Source: Aquisalinus flavus (GTDB lineage Bacteria; Pseudomonadota; Alphaproteobacteria; Caulobacterales; Parvularculaceae). From it: DNA of 64,000 nucleotides. Both the position numbers and the translations under genes were made by a program. The stretch is from NCBI RefSeq assembly GCF_022559625.1, contig NZ_CP042288.1, positions 2,056,155 to 2,120,154 of the forward strand, given 5' to 3'. Positions 16,446-25,211 of the stretch are shown one piece after another. Each line of letters starts with the position of its first letter. Within the stretch, counting starts at the first letter, position 1. The notes under the pieces are model-generated. The model did no database searches. It was not told the origin of the DNA and saw nothing but the letters and a program-made list of their open reading frames with translations.

Positions 16446-17654
16446 ATGAGAATAAAGCAGATTACCGTCAAAAATTACAAGGCATTACAGGATGTCACGC
16501 TTAAGGATATCCCCGGGTTCGCCGTAATACTGGGAGCCAACGGTACCGGAAAATCAACTTTAGTAGGGGTTTTTGACTTTTTAAAAGACTGCCTCAAAGA
16601 TAATGTAAGAAGTGCACTACAAAAAAGAGGAGGATTTCGAGAAGTCGTTTCACGCGGTCATGAAAACGAACTTATTAAAATTGAACTTAAGGTTCAGCTC
16701 GATTTAATAAGCAAATCTAGAACAGTCACTTATTCAATCGAAATAGGAACCAAGGAAAACCAACCAAACAGACCGGTTGTTAAACGAGAAATCTTGGCCT
16801 ATCGACGTGGGGAATATGGGATACCATTTCATTTTATCGACTTCAGAGAGGGCGCAGGTGAAGCAGCTCCCGAAACATTAGCAAATTTTGATAATGTAAC
16901 AGATGATACGGGCATAGTTCGCGAATCCCAGAGCTTGGATTCCCCTGACATTTTAGCTATCAAAGGCCTTGGACAATTCAAAAAATTTGAAGCAGCTAGT
17001 CAACTTCGGGATTTAATCGAAAATTGGTCTGTGAGCGATTTTCATATCACAGAAGCTAGAAACACGCCTGAACATGGATACGCCGAACATTTGAGCTCTT
17101 CTGGCGACAACCTCCCGCTCGTTACTCAGTATTTGCAAGAACACCATCCGAAAATTTTTGCAAACATTATTGAGAAGATGTCGAAAAGGGTCCCCGGTGT
17201 AAGCGAAGTATTGTCGGAAACGATGGATGACGGACGAACAATTTTGCGTTTCAAAGATGGTTCTTTCGATACTCCTTTCATCGCAAAAGCAGTTTCCGAC
17301 GGCACTATCAAAATGTTCGCTTATTTGGTGCTTTTGCATGATCCTGAGCCTCACCCTTTATTGTGCGTTGAAGAGCCTGAAAATCAGTTGCATCCGAGTC
17401 TTTTACAAGTACTGGCGGAAGAATTTAGCTCATATGCTGAGCGTCGAAAGGGAGAAGGCCAAGTTTTTGTGACCACTCACTCTCCCGATTTCTTGAATGC
17501 CGTCCCTCTTGATGCAATTTATTGGTTCGAGAAAGAGAACGGATATTCAACTGTTAAAAAAGCGGCTGATGACGAGCAGCTTGTTGCTCTCTACAAGGAA
17601 GGGGATTTGCCAGGAGCTCTGTGGCGTCAAGGCCTCTTCGCTGAGGTTGGGTGA
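16446..17654 (+). CDS. AAA family ATPase, defence-type (OLD/RloA-like)
   Basis: 402 residues. Walker A is GANGTGKST at 30-38. VSDGTIKMFAYLVLL resembles an ABC-type signature. Walker B is LLCVEEPENQLHP at about 303-315, and VTTHSPDFLNAVP is the H-loop at about 340. This SMC/OLD-like layout is shared by ATPases of phage-defence systems such as OLD, RloA, PtuA and AriA. The DNA is AT-rich (16561-16620 has 21 G+C in 60), unlike purQ. A GGAG ribosome site lies 14-17 bases from purQ, so it reads on from the purine operon. It is coupled to the next gene by a TGATG overlap. Confidence 0.88.
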   Translation: MRIKQITVKNYKALQDVTLKDIPGFAVILGANGTGKSTLVGVFDFLKDCLKDNVRSALQKRGGFREVVSRGHENELIKIELKVQLDLISKSRTVTYSIEIGTKENQPNRPVVKREILAYRRGEYGIPFHFIDFREGAGEAAPETLANFDNVTDDTGIVRESQSLDSPDILAIKGLGQFKKFEAASQLRDLIENWSVSDFHITEARNTPEHGYAEHLSSSGDNLPLVTQYLQEHHPKIFANIIEKMSKRVPGVSEVLSETMDDGRTILRFKDGSFDTPFIAKAVSDGTIKMFAYLVLLHDPEPHPLLCVEEPENQLHPSLLQVLAEEFSSYAERRKGEGQVFVTTHSPDFLNAVPLDAIYWFEKENGYSTVKKAADDEQLVALYKEGDLPGALWRQGLFAEVG

Positions 17655-18259
17655 TGAGTTATCCAGAAGTTGTCGTCCTCACCGAGGAACCTTCTATTAA
17701 AGAGGTCATCCTTAAAATATGGGGAAAGGTTCCCGACAGTTCAGAAGTGAGCTTAAAATGTATCGTCCATGAAGGCGCTTCAGACCTTGAAAGATCCATT
17801 CCTCGGAAGCTGAAAGGTTGGCAAAATCCGCATGCTAGGTTTCTTATTTTACGAGATAACGACACCGCGGACTGCATGGTTCGAAAAAACAAAATTCTCG
17901 CTCTATGTGAGGCAGCAAACAAGCATGAGCACTGTAAGGTCAGGATTGTGTGCCAAGAGTTAGAAAGCTGGTTTCTAGGAGACTTGAAGGCTGTTGAGGA
18001 CGCTAACCTTGCTGACAAAGCTATTTCACACAAACAGCGACACATGCCGTATCGCGAGCCGGATACTATTCAGTCTCCAATTCCAAAACTCGATGCGTTG
18101 TTGAAGAAAGAGATTATTGTTAGTAATCAAAAGATTACTATTGCAAGAACAATTGCCCCTCACATTGACGTCGAACGGAATTTGTCGCCAAGTTTTCAGA
18201 ATACCTTCTCAGCTTTGTGCAGACTAGCCGGGGAATCACTACAATCGTTTTCCGCCTAA
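17654..18259 (+). CDS. DUF4276 TOPRIM-like protein, partner of the AAA ATPase
   Basis: 201 residues from the ATG in the TGATG overlap. Features expected of DUF4276: an acidic N-terminal strand VVVLTEEPSIKEVI (about 5-18), LILRDNDTAD (about 64-73) with the Asp-x-Asp of TOPRIM folds, and VCQELESWFLGD (about 98-109). DUF4276 is a distant TOPRIM relative, so a metal-dependent nuclease role is plausible. Pairing with an OLD-like ATPase makes a split version of OLD and parallels the AriA/AriB pair of PARIS. The host target and trigger are unknown. It is AT-rich like its partner. Confidence 0.8.
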   Translation: MSYPEVVVLTEEPSIKEVILKIWGKVPDSSEVSLKCIVHEGASDLERSIPRKLKGWQNPHARFLILRDNDTADCMVRKNKILALCEAANKHEHCKVRIVCQELESWFLGDLKAVEDANLADKAISHKQRHMPYREPDTIQSPIPKLDALLKKEIIVSNQKITIARTIAPHIDVERNLSPSFQNTFSALCRLAGESLQSFSA

Positions 18260-18279
18260 ATTTCGAGGGAGGACCCGCC

Positions 18280-18741
18280 ATGTTTCGTCTAGCCGCCATT
18301 CTAGGACTGATCGCCATTCTCACAGCCTGCAACGGGCAGGACAGCGACGCTTCCGGCCTCAGCGAGGAAGATCACCGCGCCCTGCTTGGCCAGCGCGAAA
18401 CGGTCTGGCTCGCCTCCTATGGCGATGCCGACGCGACGCGCATGGAGGATATCCTCGCCGACGGGTTTACCATTACCTTTCCCAATGGCCGCCGCGACAC
18501 GCGCGAGGACCTGATCAACGGCATGAACATGGAAGGGCGCGAAGCCGGCGAGGTTTCTCATTATACGGAAGGGCGCACGATCACCATCAATGGCGACACG
18601 GCGATCCTGTCCGGCACCTTCGTCAGCCCCGGCCGGGGCCAGCGCGCCGATGTGCGCATGCTCTATACCGAAACCTGGATCTGGCGCGATGGCGAGTGGA
18701 AAGTGCTCGCCTCACAGCTGGCTACCGCCCCGCAGGGATAA
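18280..18741 (+). CDS. Lipoprotein with SnoaL/DUF4440-like domain
   Basis: 153 residues starting MFRLAAILGLIAIL after a strong GAGGGAGG ribosome site. The lipobox LTAC predicts lipidation. The remainder is an NTF2-like (DUF4440) cone: RETVWLASYGDADATRMEDI, FTITFPNGRRDTREDLI and WIWRDGEWKVLASQLA. Such domains bind small ligands or catalyse varied reactions; the substrate is unknown. GC content returns to the host level here, marking the right edge of the AT-rich module. It converges on the ArsR gene. Confidence 0.8.
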   Translation: MFRLAAILGLIAILTACNGQDSDASGLSEEDHRALLGQRETVWLASYGDADATRMEDILADGFTITFPNGRRDTREDLINGMNMEGREAGEVSHYTEGRTITINGDTAILSGTFVSPGRGQRADVRMLYTETWIWRDGEWKVLASQLATAPQG

Positions 18742-18749
18742 CCGGGAGG

Positions 18750-19058
18750 TTATTCCGGTGCCGCCAGCACCGCGTCCAGCAGACCGGGGAAGCGGGCATC
18801 GAGATCGTCCCGGCGCAGGCAGTTCATGTACTGACGGCCTTCCTTGCGCGAGCGGATCACCCCTGACTCCCGCAAGATGCGCAAATGATGCGACTGGGTG
18901 CTTTTGGGCACGTCGTCGCCTTCAAGGATCGCACCACAGCACGCCTCGCTGCCGCATTGCAGGGAGCGCACGATCTGCAGGCGCACCGGGTCGCCAAGCG
19001 CATACAGCACCGCCGGCAGCGTCAGGTCTTCGGTTCTCGGGTGCATCATCGTGCTCAT
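18750..19058 (-). CDS. ArsR-family transcriptional regulator
   Basis: 102 residues from MSTMMHPRTEDL. It is a winged-helix domain with LYALGDPVRLQIVRSL, recognition helix VPKSTQSHHLRILRESGVI, and wing RKEGRQYMNC. The cysteines in QCGSEACCGAI sit where some ArsR members bind metal or sense redox state, though I cannot assign a ligand. It is divergent from an SDR gene, with a 31-bp dyad between them, the classical layout for a repressor controlling itself and the neighbour. Confidence 0.88.
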   Translation of the reverse strand: MSTMMHPRTEDLTLPAVLYALGDPVRLQIVRSLQCGSEACCGAILEGDDVPKSTQSHHLRILRESGVIRSRKEGRQYMNCLRRDDLDARFPGLLDAVLAAPE

Positions 19059-19089
19059 GTCAGAAAATATGGTGCAATCATCAGAAAAT

Positions 19090-19120
19090 TTCAACTGTTC
19101 GAATATCTTGAACTATTGAA
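19090..19120. promoter_or_regulatory. ArsR-type operator dyad between divergent genes
   Basis: TTCAA-N2-GTTC (19090-19100) mirrors GAAC-N2-TTGAA (19110-19120) around a 9-base centre. All nine symmetric base pairs match. The site lies 31 bases upstream of the ArsR start and 90 upstream of the SDR start. TTCAA/TTGAA half sites are common for ArsR-family proteins. Confidence 0.65.
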
Positions 19121-19210
19121 ATGTCTCCCCACTTGCCTGTCAGCTTCGATGACGGAGCCGCCCTATCCCGGGCCGCCCGTCAGGGGCACCCGACAACAGG
19201 AGAGACCCGA

Positions 19211-19954
19211 ATGTCCCATACACTCAAAGACAAGAATGCCCTCGTCACCGGCGGCACGCGCGGTATCGGCGCAGCCATCGTCCGGCGCTATGCCGCCGAC
19301 GGCGCCAATGTCGCTTTTACCTATCACTCGTCCAAGGACAAGGCCGATGCGCTCGCCAGCGAAATCGAGGCGCTCGGCGTCACCGCCCTGCCGATCAGGG
19401 CCGATGCCGGTAACCCGGAGGAAGCTGCCAATGCCGTTGCCATCGCCGTGGAGGCCCTCGGCCCGCTCGACATCCTCGTCCACAATGCCGGGATTGCAGA
19501 AATCGGCCCGATCGGGGAGGCCGATACGGGTCTGTTGCGGAAGGTCTTTGCCGTCAATGTCGACGGCGTTTACGCCGCAACTCATGCCGCTGTGCCCCAT
19601 CTGGGCGACAATGGCCGTATCATCATCATCGGCTCGGTCAATGGCGAGCAGGCAATGATGCCAGGCTTTGCCATTTATGCCGCCTCGAAACACGCCGTGG
19701 CGGGCCTTGCCAAAGGCTGGGCCCGTGACCTCGCAGGGCGGGGCATCCTCGTCAATGTCATCCAGCCGGGGCCGGTCGATACCGACATGAACCCTGCGGA
19801 CGGCGACATCGCCGCGCGGATGACGCCGCTGCTGCCGCTCGGACGCTATGCAAAACCCGAGGAAATCGCCGGTCTGGCCGCGTTCCTCGCCGGACCTGAT
19901 GCCAGCTACATCACCGGCGCGACGATCAATATCGACGGAGGGCTGACAGCCTAG
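19211..19954 (+). CDS. Classical SDR oxidoreductase (FabG-like)
   Basis: 247 residues from the ATG after [14 protein letters not shown] (about 13-20) binds NAD(P). [17 protein letters not shown] and [20 protein letters not shown] carry the NAG and Tyr-x3-Lys residues. The C-terminus [13 protein letters not shown] is typical of FabG-like enzymes. The substrate is unknown. It is probably repressed by the divergent ArsR protein through the dyad at 19090-19120 and induced by that regulator's ligand. Confidence 0.9.
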   Translation: MSHTLKDKNALVTGGTRGIGAAIVRRYAADGANVAFTYHSSKDKADALASEIEALGVTALPIRADAGNPEEAANAVAIAVEALGPLDILVHNAGIAEIGPIGEADTGLLRKVFAVNVDGVYAATHAAVPHLGDNGRIIIIGSVNGEQAMMPGFAIYAASKHAVAGLAKGWARDLAGRGILVNVIQPGPVDTDMNPADGDIAARMTPLLPLGRYAKPEEIAGLAAFLAGPDASYITGATINIDGGLTA

Positions 19955-20007
19955 TCTCCAGCCCCTCTACCCGGGGGTCACCCGTATGGGCTGCCCCTCC
20001 GCCGACC

Positions 20008-20071
20008 GCCGGGCCCTGTCCGACCTGCCCACCACCATCCCCTAGCCCAAGGGGACCGGACAGGGCCCGGC
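20008..20071 (+). terminator. Long-stem terminator or attenuator upstream of purL
   Basis: GCCGGGCCCTGTCCG (20008-20022) pairs perfectly with CGGACAGGGCCCGGC (20057-20071), and ATTTTA follows. The 34-base loop has its own CCCC/GGGG pairing. It separates the SDR gene from purL, so purL probably has its own promoter or is reached by read-through. Confidence 0.65.
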
Positions 20072-20130
20072 ATTTTACCCATTGCCCTCCCCCGACCATT
20101 GGAGGGCTTGCAAAAACGGGCGGACATGTC

Positions 20131-22878
20131 ATGACAGCGCCCATGACAGAACACACCGCCATTACCCCCGAGATCGTCAAGGAACACGGCCTGTCCCCGG
20201 ACGAGTATGAGCTGATCAAGACCCGCATGGGCCGCGAGCCGAACCTGCTCGAGCTCGGCATTTTCTCGGTCATGTGGTCGGAGCACTGTTCCTACAAATC
20301 CTCCCGCCGCCACCTGTCGAAACTGCCGACGAAAGCCGACTGGGTGATTTGCGGGCCGGGCGAGAATGCCGGCGTCATCGATGCGGGCGACGAGCACGCC
20401 ATCATCTTCAAGATGGAAAGCCACAACCACCCGTCCTTCATCGAGCCCTATCAGGGCGCGGCGACCGGGGTCGGCGGCATCATGCGCGATGTCTTCACCA
20501 TGGGCGCGCGGCCGATCGCCAACATGAATGCGCTGCGCTTCGGCGCGGCGGATCATGCCCGGACCCGCCACCTCGTCTCCGGCGTCGTTGCCGGCATTGG
20601 CGGCTATGGCAATTGCATGGGCGTGCCGACCATCGGTGGCGAGACCAATTTCGACGCCGGCTATAATGGCAATATCCTCGTCAACGCCATGTGCGTCGGC
20701 CTCGCAGATAAAGACAAGATCTTCTATTCCGCCGCCCGCGGCGCCGGGAACCCCGTGGTCTATGTCGGCTCCAAGACAGGCCGCGACGGCATCCATGGCG
20801 CGACCATGGCCTCGGCCGAATTCGACGATGCCTCCGAGGAGAAGCGCCCGACCGTCCAGGTCGGCGATCCGTTCACGGAGAAACTGCTGCTCGAAGCCTG
20901 CCTTGAACTGATGGCCGAGGACGCGATCATCGCGATCCAGGACATGGGCGCTGCGGGCCTCACCTCCTCCTCCGTCGAGATGGCGGCCAAGGGCGGCGGC
21001 GGGTTCGACATGGACCTCGACAAGGTGCCCCAGCGCGAGGAAGGCATGACAGCCTATGAAATGATGCTGTCGGAAAGCCAGGAACGCATGCTGATGGTGC
21101 TGAAGCCGGAAGCCGAGACACAAGCCCGCAAGATCTTCGAGAAATGGGGTCTCGACTTCGCCGTCATCGGCGTGACCACCGACTCGGGCCATCTGCGCAT
21201 CTCCCACAAGGGCGAATTGCAGGCCGATATTCCTGTCCCGCCGCTCGCTGACGACGCCCCGAACTATGACCGCCCGCACCAGGCAGGCCCGAAGCCTGCT
21301 CCCCTCGCCGATCCGCAGGTCACGATCCGCGAGGCGCTCGTCACCCTGAGCGCGAAGAAGCCGCTCGAGGAAATGGCCGCCATTGCCGACGCGCTGGTCG
21401 ACGACAGGATTTGCGCCATGTCGGGCGTCGAGGCTGCCGGCTGGACCGTTATCGACAACACCGCCATGCTTTATGTGCGCCTGAAGCCGGACGCCAGCGA
21501 GGATGAAGTCAGTGAACTGAAGACCGCTGCGGCGAACCTCGCCGAAACCGGCATGGTCGACAGCGCCGAGACCGACGTCACCGAGAACAAGGTATCTCTC
21601 GCCAACCAGCCCGGCGGCGATTCCATGCTGACCGCGCTCGCCAGCCTGATGGCCGGGCCGGATCTGTGCTCGCGCCGCTGGATATGGACGCAATATGATC
21701 ACACCGTGATGGGCGACACGGTCATCGCGCCGGGCGGCGATGCCGGTGTCGTGCGCATTCACGGCACGAACAAGGCCATCGCCATCACCACGGACGTGAC
21801 CCCGCGCTATTGCAAGGCCGACCCGTTCGAGGGCGGCAAGCAGGCCGTCGCCGAGACCTATCGCAACCTCTCCGCCGTCGGCGCCGAGCCCAAGGCGATC
21901 ACCAACTGCCTCAATTTCGGCAATCCGGAAAAGCCGGAAATCATGGCGCAATTCGTCGGCTGTATCGAAGGCATGGCAGCGGCCTGCGAGGCGCTGTCCT
22001 ATCCGGTCATCTCCGGCAATGTCTCGCTGTATAACGAGACCAACGGCATCGCCATCCCGCCGACCCCGGCGATTGGCGGCGTCGGCATCATCGATCATGT
22101 TCAGCACACGGCGCGCATGGACACGGCGCTCGCCGGAAACGCGCTGATCGCGCTCGGCGTGACCCGCGGCTGGCTTGGCCAGTCGCTCTATATGCGCGAC
22201 CTGTTCGGCTCGACCGAGGGCGCACCGCCGCCGGTCGACCTGAAGGCCGAGCGCATGGCGGGCGAGTTCATCCGCAAGATCATCCGGGAGACGCGGGTCA
22301 CCGCCGTGCATGACGTCGCCGATGGCGGCATCCTCGTCGCCGCTGCTGAAATGGCGCTCGGCGCCGGTGAGGGCCTGGCTTTGACGACGCCGGTCAAGGA
22401 CCGCAAGGCGGCATACTGGTTCGGCGAGGACCAGAGCCGCTATCTCGTTTCCATCGCGCCGGAGGAAGCAGACACTCTCGTGCTCAAGGCTTCCATGGCC
22501 GGCATCCAGGCGACCCGCCTCGGCATCTTCGGCGGCGAGGACATCATCCTCGACGGCGGCGACACGCTGAGCCTGATAGACCTTGCCGATTTGCACGAGA
22601 ACACGCTGCCGGAGCTGATGGCAGTACCGCATACGGAGGAAAATACCATGCCCATGGCCGCCGACGATATCACCAGGCTGATCAAGGAAGCCCTGCCCGA
22701 CGCCGATGTCGAGATCGAGGATCTCGCCGGCGATGGCGATCATTACAAGGCCCGCATCGCCTCATCCGCCTTTGAAGGCAAGTCCCGCGTCGCCCAGCAC
22801 CAGCTTGTCTACAAGGCGCTGAAAGGCCGGATGGGCGGCGAGCTCCACGCCCTCGCGCTGGAGACCGTGGCGAAGTAG
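20131..22878 (+). CDS. purL: PurL (FGAM synthase large subunit) fused in frame to BolA
   Basis: 915 residues. Residues 1 to about 830 are PurL ([87 protein letters not shown]). It uses ATP and PurQ-derived ammonia to make FGAM. A run of about 100 residues (about 396-500) between the two halves seems extra compared with usual alphaproteobacterial PurL. Residues 840-915 are a complete BolA protein ([35 protein letters not shown]), an Fe-S or stress-related partner of monothiol glutaredoxins. No stop codon separates them. The bolA ATG (22648) has its own AGGA site, so BolA may also be made separately. The normal glutaredoxin gene is absent downstream. Confidence 0.9.
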   Translation: MTAPMTEHTAITPEIVKEHGLSPDEYELIKTRMGREPNLLELGIFSVMWSEHCSYKSSRRHLSKLPTKADWVICGPGENAGVIDAGDEHAIIFKMESHNHPSFIEPYQGAATGVGGIMRDVFTMGARPIANMNALRFGAADHARTRHLVSGVVAGIGGYGNCMGVPTIGGETNFDAGYNGNILVNAMCVGLADKDKIFYSAARGAGNPVVYVGSKTGRDGIHGATMASAEFDDASEEKRPTVQVGDPFTEKLLLEACLELMAEDAIIAIQDMGAAGLTSSSVEMAAKGGGGFDMDLDKVPQREEGMTAYEMMLSESQERMLMVLKPEAETQARKIFEKWGLDFAVIGVTTDSGHLRISHKGELQADIPVPPLADDAPNYDRPHQAGPKPAPLADPQVTIREALVTLSAKKPLEEMAAIADALVDDRICAMSGVEAAGWTVIDNTAMLYVRLKPDASEDEVSELKTAAANLAETGMVDSAETDVTENKVSLANQPGGDSMLTALASLMAGPDLCSRRWIWTQYDHTVMGDTVIAPGGDAGVVRIHGTNKAIAITTDVTPRYCKADPFEGGKQAVAETYRNLSAVGAEPKAITNCLNFGNPEKPEIMAQFVGCIEGMAAACEALSYPVISGNVSLYNETNGIAIPPTPAIGGVGIIDHVQHTARMDTALAGNALIALGVTRGWLGQSLYMRDLFGSTEGAPPPVDLKAERMAGEFIRKIIRETRVTAVHDVADGGILVAAAEMALGAGEGLALTTPVKDRKAAYWFGEDQSRYLVSIAPEEADTLVLKASMAGIQATRLGIFGGEDIILDGGDTLSLIDLADLHENTLPELMAVPHTEENTMPMAADDITRLIKEALPDADVEIEDLAGDGDHYKARIASSAFEGKSRVAQHQLVYKALKGRMGGELHALALETVAK

Positions 22879-22974
22879 GCTCGGACGCCAATTGAACGTT
22901 CAAGCCCTCTGGCCCGTTAGTCGTCTTTGTGACCTATCGACAGACCAGAGGACGCTGACGACGAGAACGCGCTG

Positions 22975-23064
22975 ATGTGGCGCGGCTGGGCGCTGGCGCA
23001 TCAGATCAACAAGCCGGAGAATGTCGACACCATCCCGAAGGGAAGCCGGATCAGGGAGGATTGA
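22975..23064 (+). pseudogene. Possible 3' remnant of a lost gene
   Basis: The frame ending at the TGA 23062-23064 reads DENALMWRGWALAHQINKP then ENVDTIPKGSRIRED. It is open back only to about 22933 and has protein-like, host-like composition, but no start with a ribosome site. It could be the tail of a deleted gene, lying where a glutaredoxin gene often follows bolA; it does not look like glutaredoxin. The rest of 22879-23168 shows nothing. Confidence 0.3.
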
Positions 23065-23168
23065 GGCACACCCAAACACGGCTCCAGGCCGGAACGCCCG
23101 GTACGCTAAACCATGGCGCAGCACACGGCACCATGCCATAGTGTTGGAAACGCACCGGAGGGAACATC

Positions 23169-25211
23169 ATGCGCTTCATCAAGACCACCCTTGCCGCCAC
23201 CCTGCTGGCATCTGTCTCGCTGACAGGACTTGCAGCGGCCGAAAGCGAAACCTGGACCGTCATCTATGGCGGCAATGTCGTTGGCGACATGGTGGTGGAG
23301 ACCGATGACGGTCGCTCCTTCACCGTCGATTACGAATACCGCAATAATGGCCGTGGCCCGACCATGCTGGAAGAAATCCGCATCGACGAGGACAATGGCC
23401 TGCCGGTCATGTGGAAGATCGACGGCAACACCACTTTCGGCAACACGGTCAAGGAGCGCTTTTCCGTTGCCGATGGCATCGTGTCGTGGACCGATTCAAC
23501 CGGCTCCAGCGAGGTCACCTTGGGCGACCTTGACGGCCCGACGATCTATGTCGCGCAGGAAGGCAGCCCGTTTGCCCTGTGGATTTATGCCAATGCGCTG
23601 ATGCAGGACGAGGATATGTCCATGCCGGCCCTGCCCGGCGGCACGCTGCGGCTGGAGGAACTGCAGACGGTCACGGTCAATGAGGACGACGTCAACGACA
23701 AGGACGTGACCGCCTATGCACTGATGGGCACCGATCTGGACCCGACCTATTTCCTGATGGATGACGACGAATTCTTCGGCGTGTTCACACCGGACTTCCT
23801 GATCATCCGCGAGGGCTATGAGCAGAACCTGGAAATGCTGAACGCGCTTGCCACCGACCTTTCCGCGCAACGTTATGCCGATATCCAGGCCCGGGTTGCG
23901 CATGATTATGGAAAACCCGTCCGCATCGAGAATGTGCACCTGTTCGAGCCGGAGGCGATGGCGCTAACCGGGCTGATGGATGTCGTCGTCGAAGGCGACA
24001 CGATCACCGGCGTCTATACTGCCGCGACTGAGTTCGATGATGATGCCGTTGTCATTGACGGGGCCGGTGGCACGCTGATGGCCGGTATCTGGGACATGCA
24101 TGGCCATGTTGGCCAGGAGCAGGCGCTGCTGAACATCGCCGCAGGTGTCACCGCGATCCGCGACATGGGCAACAATAATGAAGTCCTCGCCGACCTTATT
24201 GCCAAGATCGAGGCCGGCACTATCGCAGGGCCGCGCATCGTGCGCTCAGGCTTCATCGAGGGCAAAAGCGAGTTCAACGCCAATAACGGCATTCTCGTCA
24301 GCAATCAGGAGGAAGCCGTCGCCGCTGTCGACACCTATGCGGATATGGGCTTCTGGCAGATCAAGATCTACAACTCGATGAATGGCGATTGGGTACCGGC
24401 GATGGTCGAGCGCGCCCATGAGCGGGGCCTGCGCGTGTCCGGGCACGTGCCCGCCTTTTCCAACGCCAACGAGATGATCGAGGCCGGGTATGACGAGATG
24501 ACCCATATCAACCAGATCATGCTCGGCTTCGTGCTGGAGGAAGGCGAGGACACCCGTACGCTGTTGCGCCTGACCGCGCTGAAGCGGCTGGAGGATCTCG
24601 ATCTCGCCTCACCGGAAGTTCAGCACACGATCGAAATGATGGCGGAGCGCGACGTCGCGATCGACCCGACGCTGGCCATCCACGAAGCCCTGCTGCTGGG
24701 GCGCAATGGCGAAACCCGGATCGGCACGGTCGATTATATCGACCACATGCCGGTCGGCATCCAGCGCAGCGCCAAGGTCGCCTGGTCGGACATTGCCAGC
24801 GAGGCAGACAACATCGCCTATCGCGCCGCCTATGACAGGATCATCGGCATGATTTCAATGATGCGCGAGGCCGGCATCTTCATCGTCTTCGGGACCGATA
24901 TGGGCGGTGCCTTCAACCAGCATCGCGAGATGGAAATCTACGAGCAGGCCGGGTTCACCAAGGGCGAGATCCTGCGCCGGGCGACCTATGACATGGCTGT
25001 CTACATGGACCGGCTCGACGAGCTCGGCTCGATCGAGGAAGGCAAGCGCGCCGATTTTTTCCTGATGCCGGGCAACCCGCTGGAAGACCTGAAGGCGATC
25101 AAGACCATCTCCATGGTCATGTCCGATGGCACGGTCTACTTCCCGACGGAAATATATGAAGAAATCGGCATCAAGCCGTTCACGGACATTCCGGCGGTCA
25201 GCCAGCCGTAA
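23169..25211 (+). CDS. Secreted metal-dependent amidohydrolase
   Basis: 680 residues. A signal peptide (about 1-24, LTGLAAA) leads to an unassigned beta-rich domain of about 200 residues (WTVIYGGNVVGDMVVETDDG). An amidohydrolase barrel follows, with WDMHGHVG at about 308-315 (the two metal His), QIKIYN with the bridging Lys, SGHVPA and THINQ with His ligands, and FGTDMGG (about 573-579) with the catalytic Asp. The C-terminal strand IEEGKRADFFLMPGNPL is typical. Relatives hydrolyse imidazolone rings or peptides such as Xaa-Pro; the substrate here is unknown. It overlaps the convergent DUF1989 gene by 14 bases. Confidence 0.88.
   Translation: MRFIKTTLAATLLASVSLTGLAAAESETWTVIYGGNVVGDMVVETDDGRSFTVDYEYRNNGRGPTMLEEIRIDEDNGLPVMWKIDGNTTFGNTVKERFSVADGIVSWTDSTGSSEVTLGDLDGPTIYVAQEGSPFALWIYANALMQDEDMSMPALPGGTLRLEELQTVTVNEDDVNDKDVTAYALMGTDLDPTYFLMDDDEFFGVFTPDFLIIREGYEQNLEMLNALATDLSAQRYADIQARVAHDYGKPVRIENVHLFEPEAMALTGLMDVVVEGDTITGVYTAATEFDDDAVVIDGAGGTLMAGIWDMHGHVGQEQALLNIAAGVTAIRDMGNNNEVLADLIAKIEAGTIAGPRIVRSGFIEGKSEFNANNGILVSNQEEAVAAVDTYADMGFWQIKIYNSMNGDWVPAMVERAHERGLRVSGHVPAFSNANEMIEAGYDEMTHINQIMLGFVLEEGEDTRTLLRLTALKRLEDLDLASPEVQHTIEMMAERDVAIDPTLAIHEALLLGRNGETRIGTVDYIDHMPVGIQRSAKVAWSDIASEADNIAYRAAYDRIIGMISMMREAGIFIVFGTDMGGAFNQHREMEIYEQAGFTKGEILRRATYDMAVYMDRLDELGSIEEGKRADFFLMPGNPLEDLKAIKTISMVMSDGTVYFPTEIYEEIGIKPFTDIPAVSQP

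Noticed and set aside
16432-18279. Integrase, attachment sites or terminal repeats around the ATPase-DUF4276 pair
   Set aside because: No convincing direct or inverted repeats at its edges and no recombinase in the window, so the mechanism of gain is unknown.
19978-22743. A 921-codon open frame on the minus strand opposite purL
   Set aside because: It mirrors purL codons, is rich in His, Arg, Asp and Gly with no domain, and has no ribosome site. It is a by-product of GC-rich codon use in purL.
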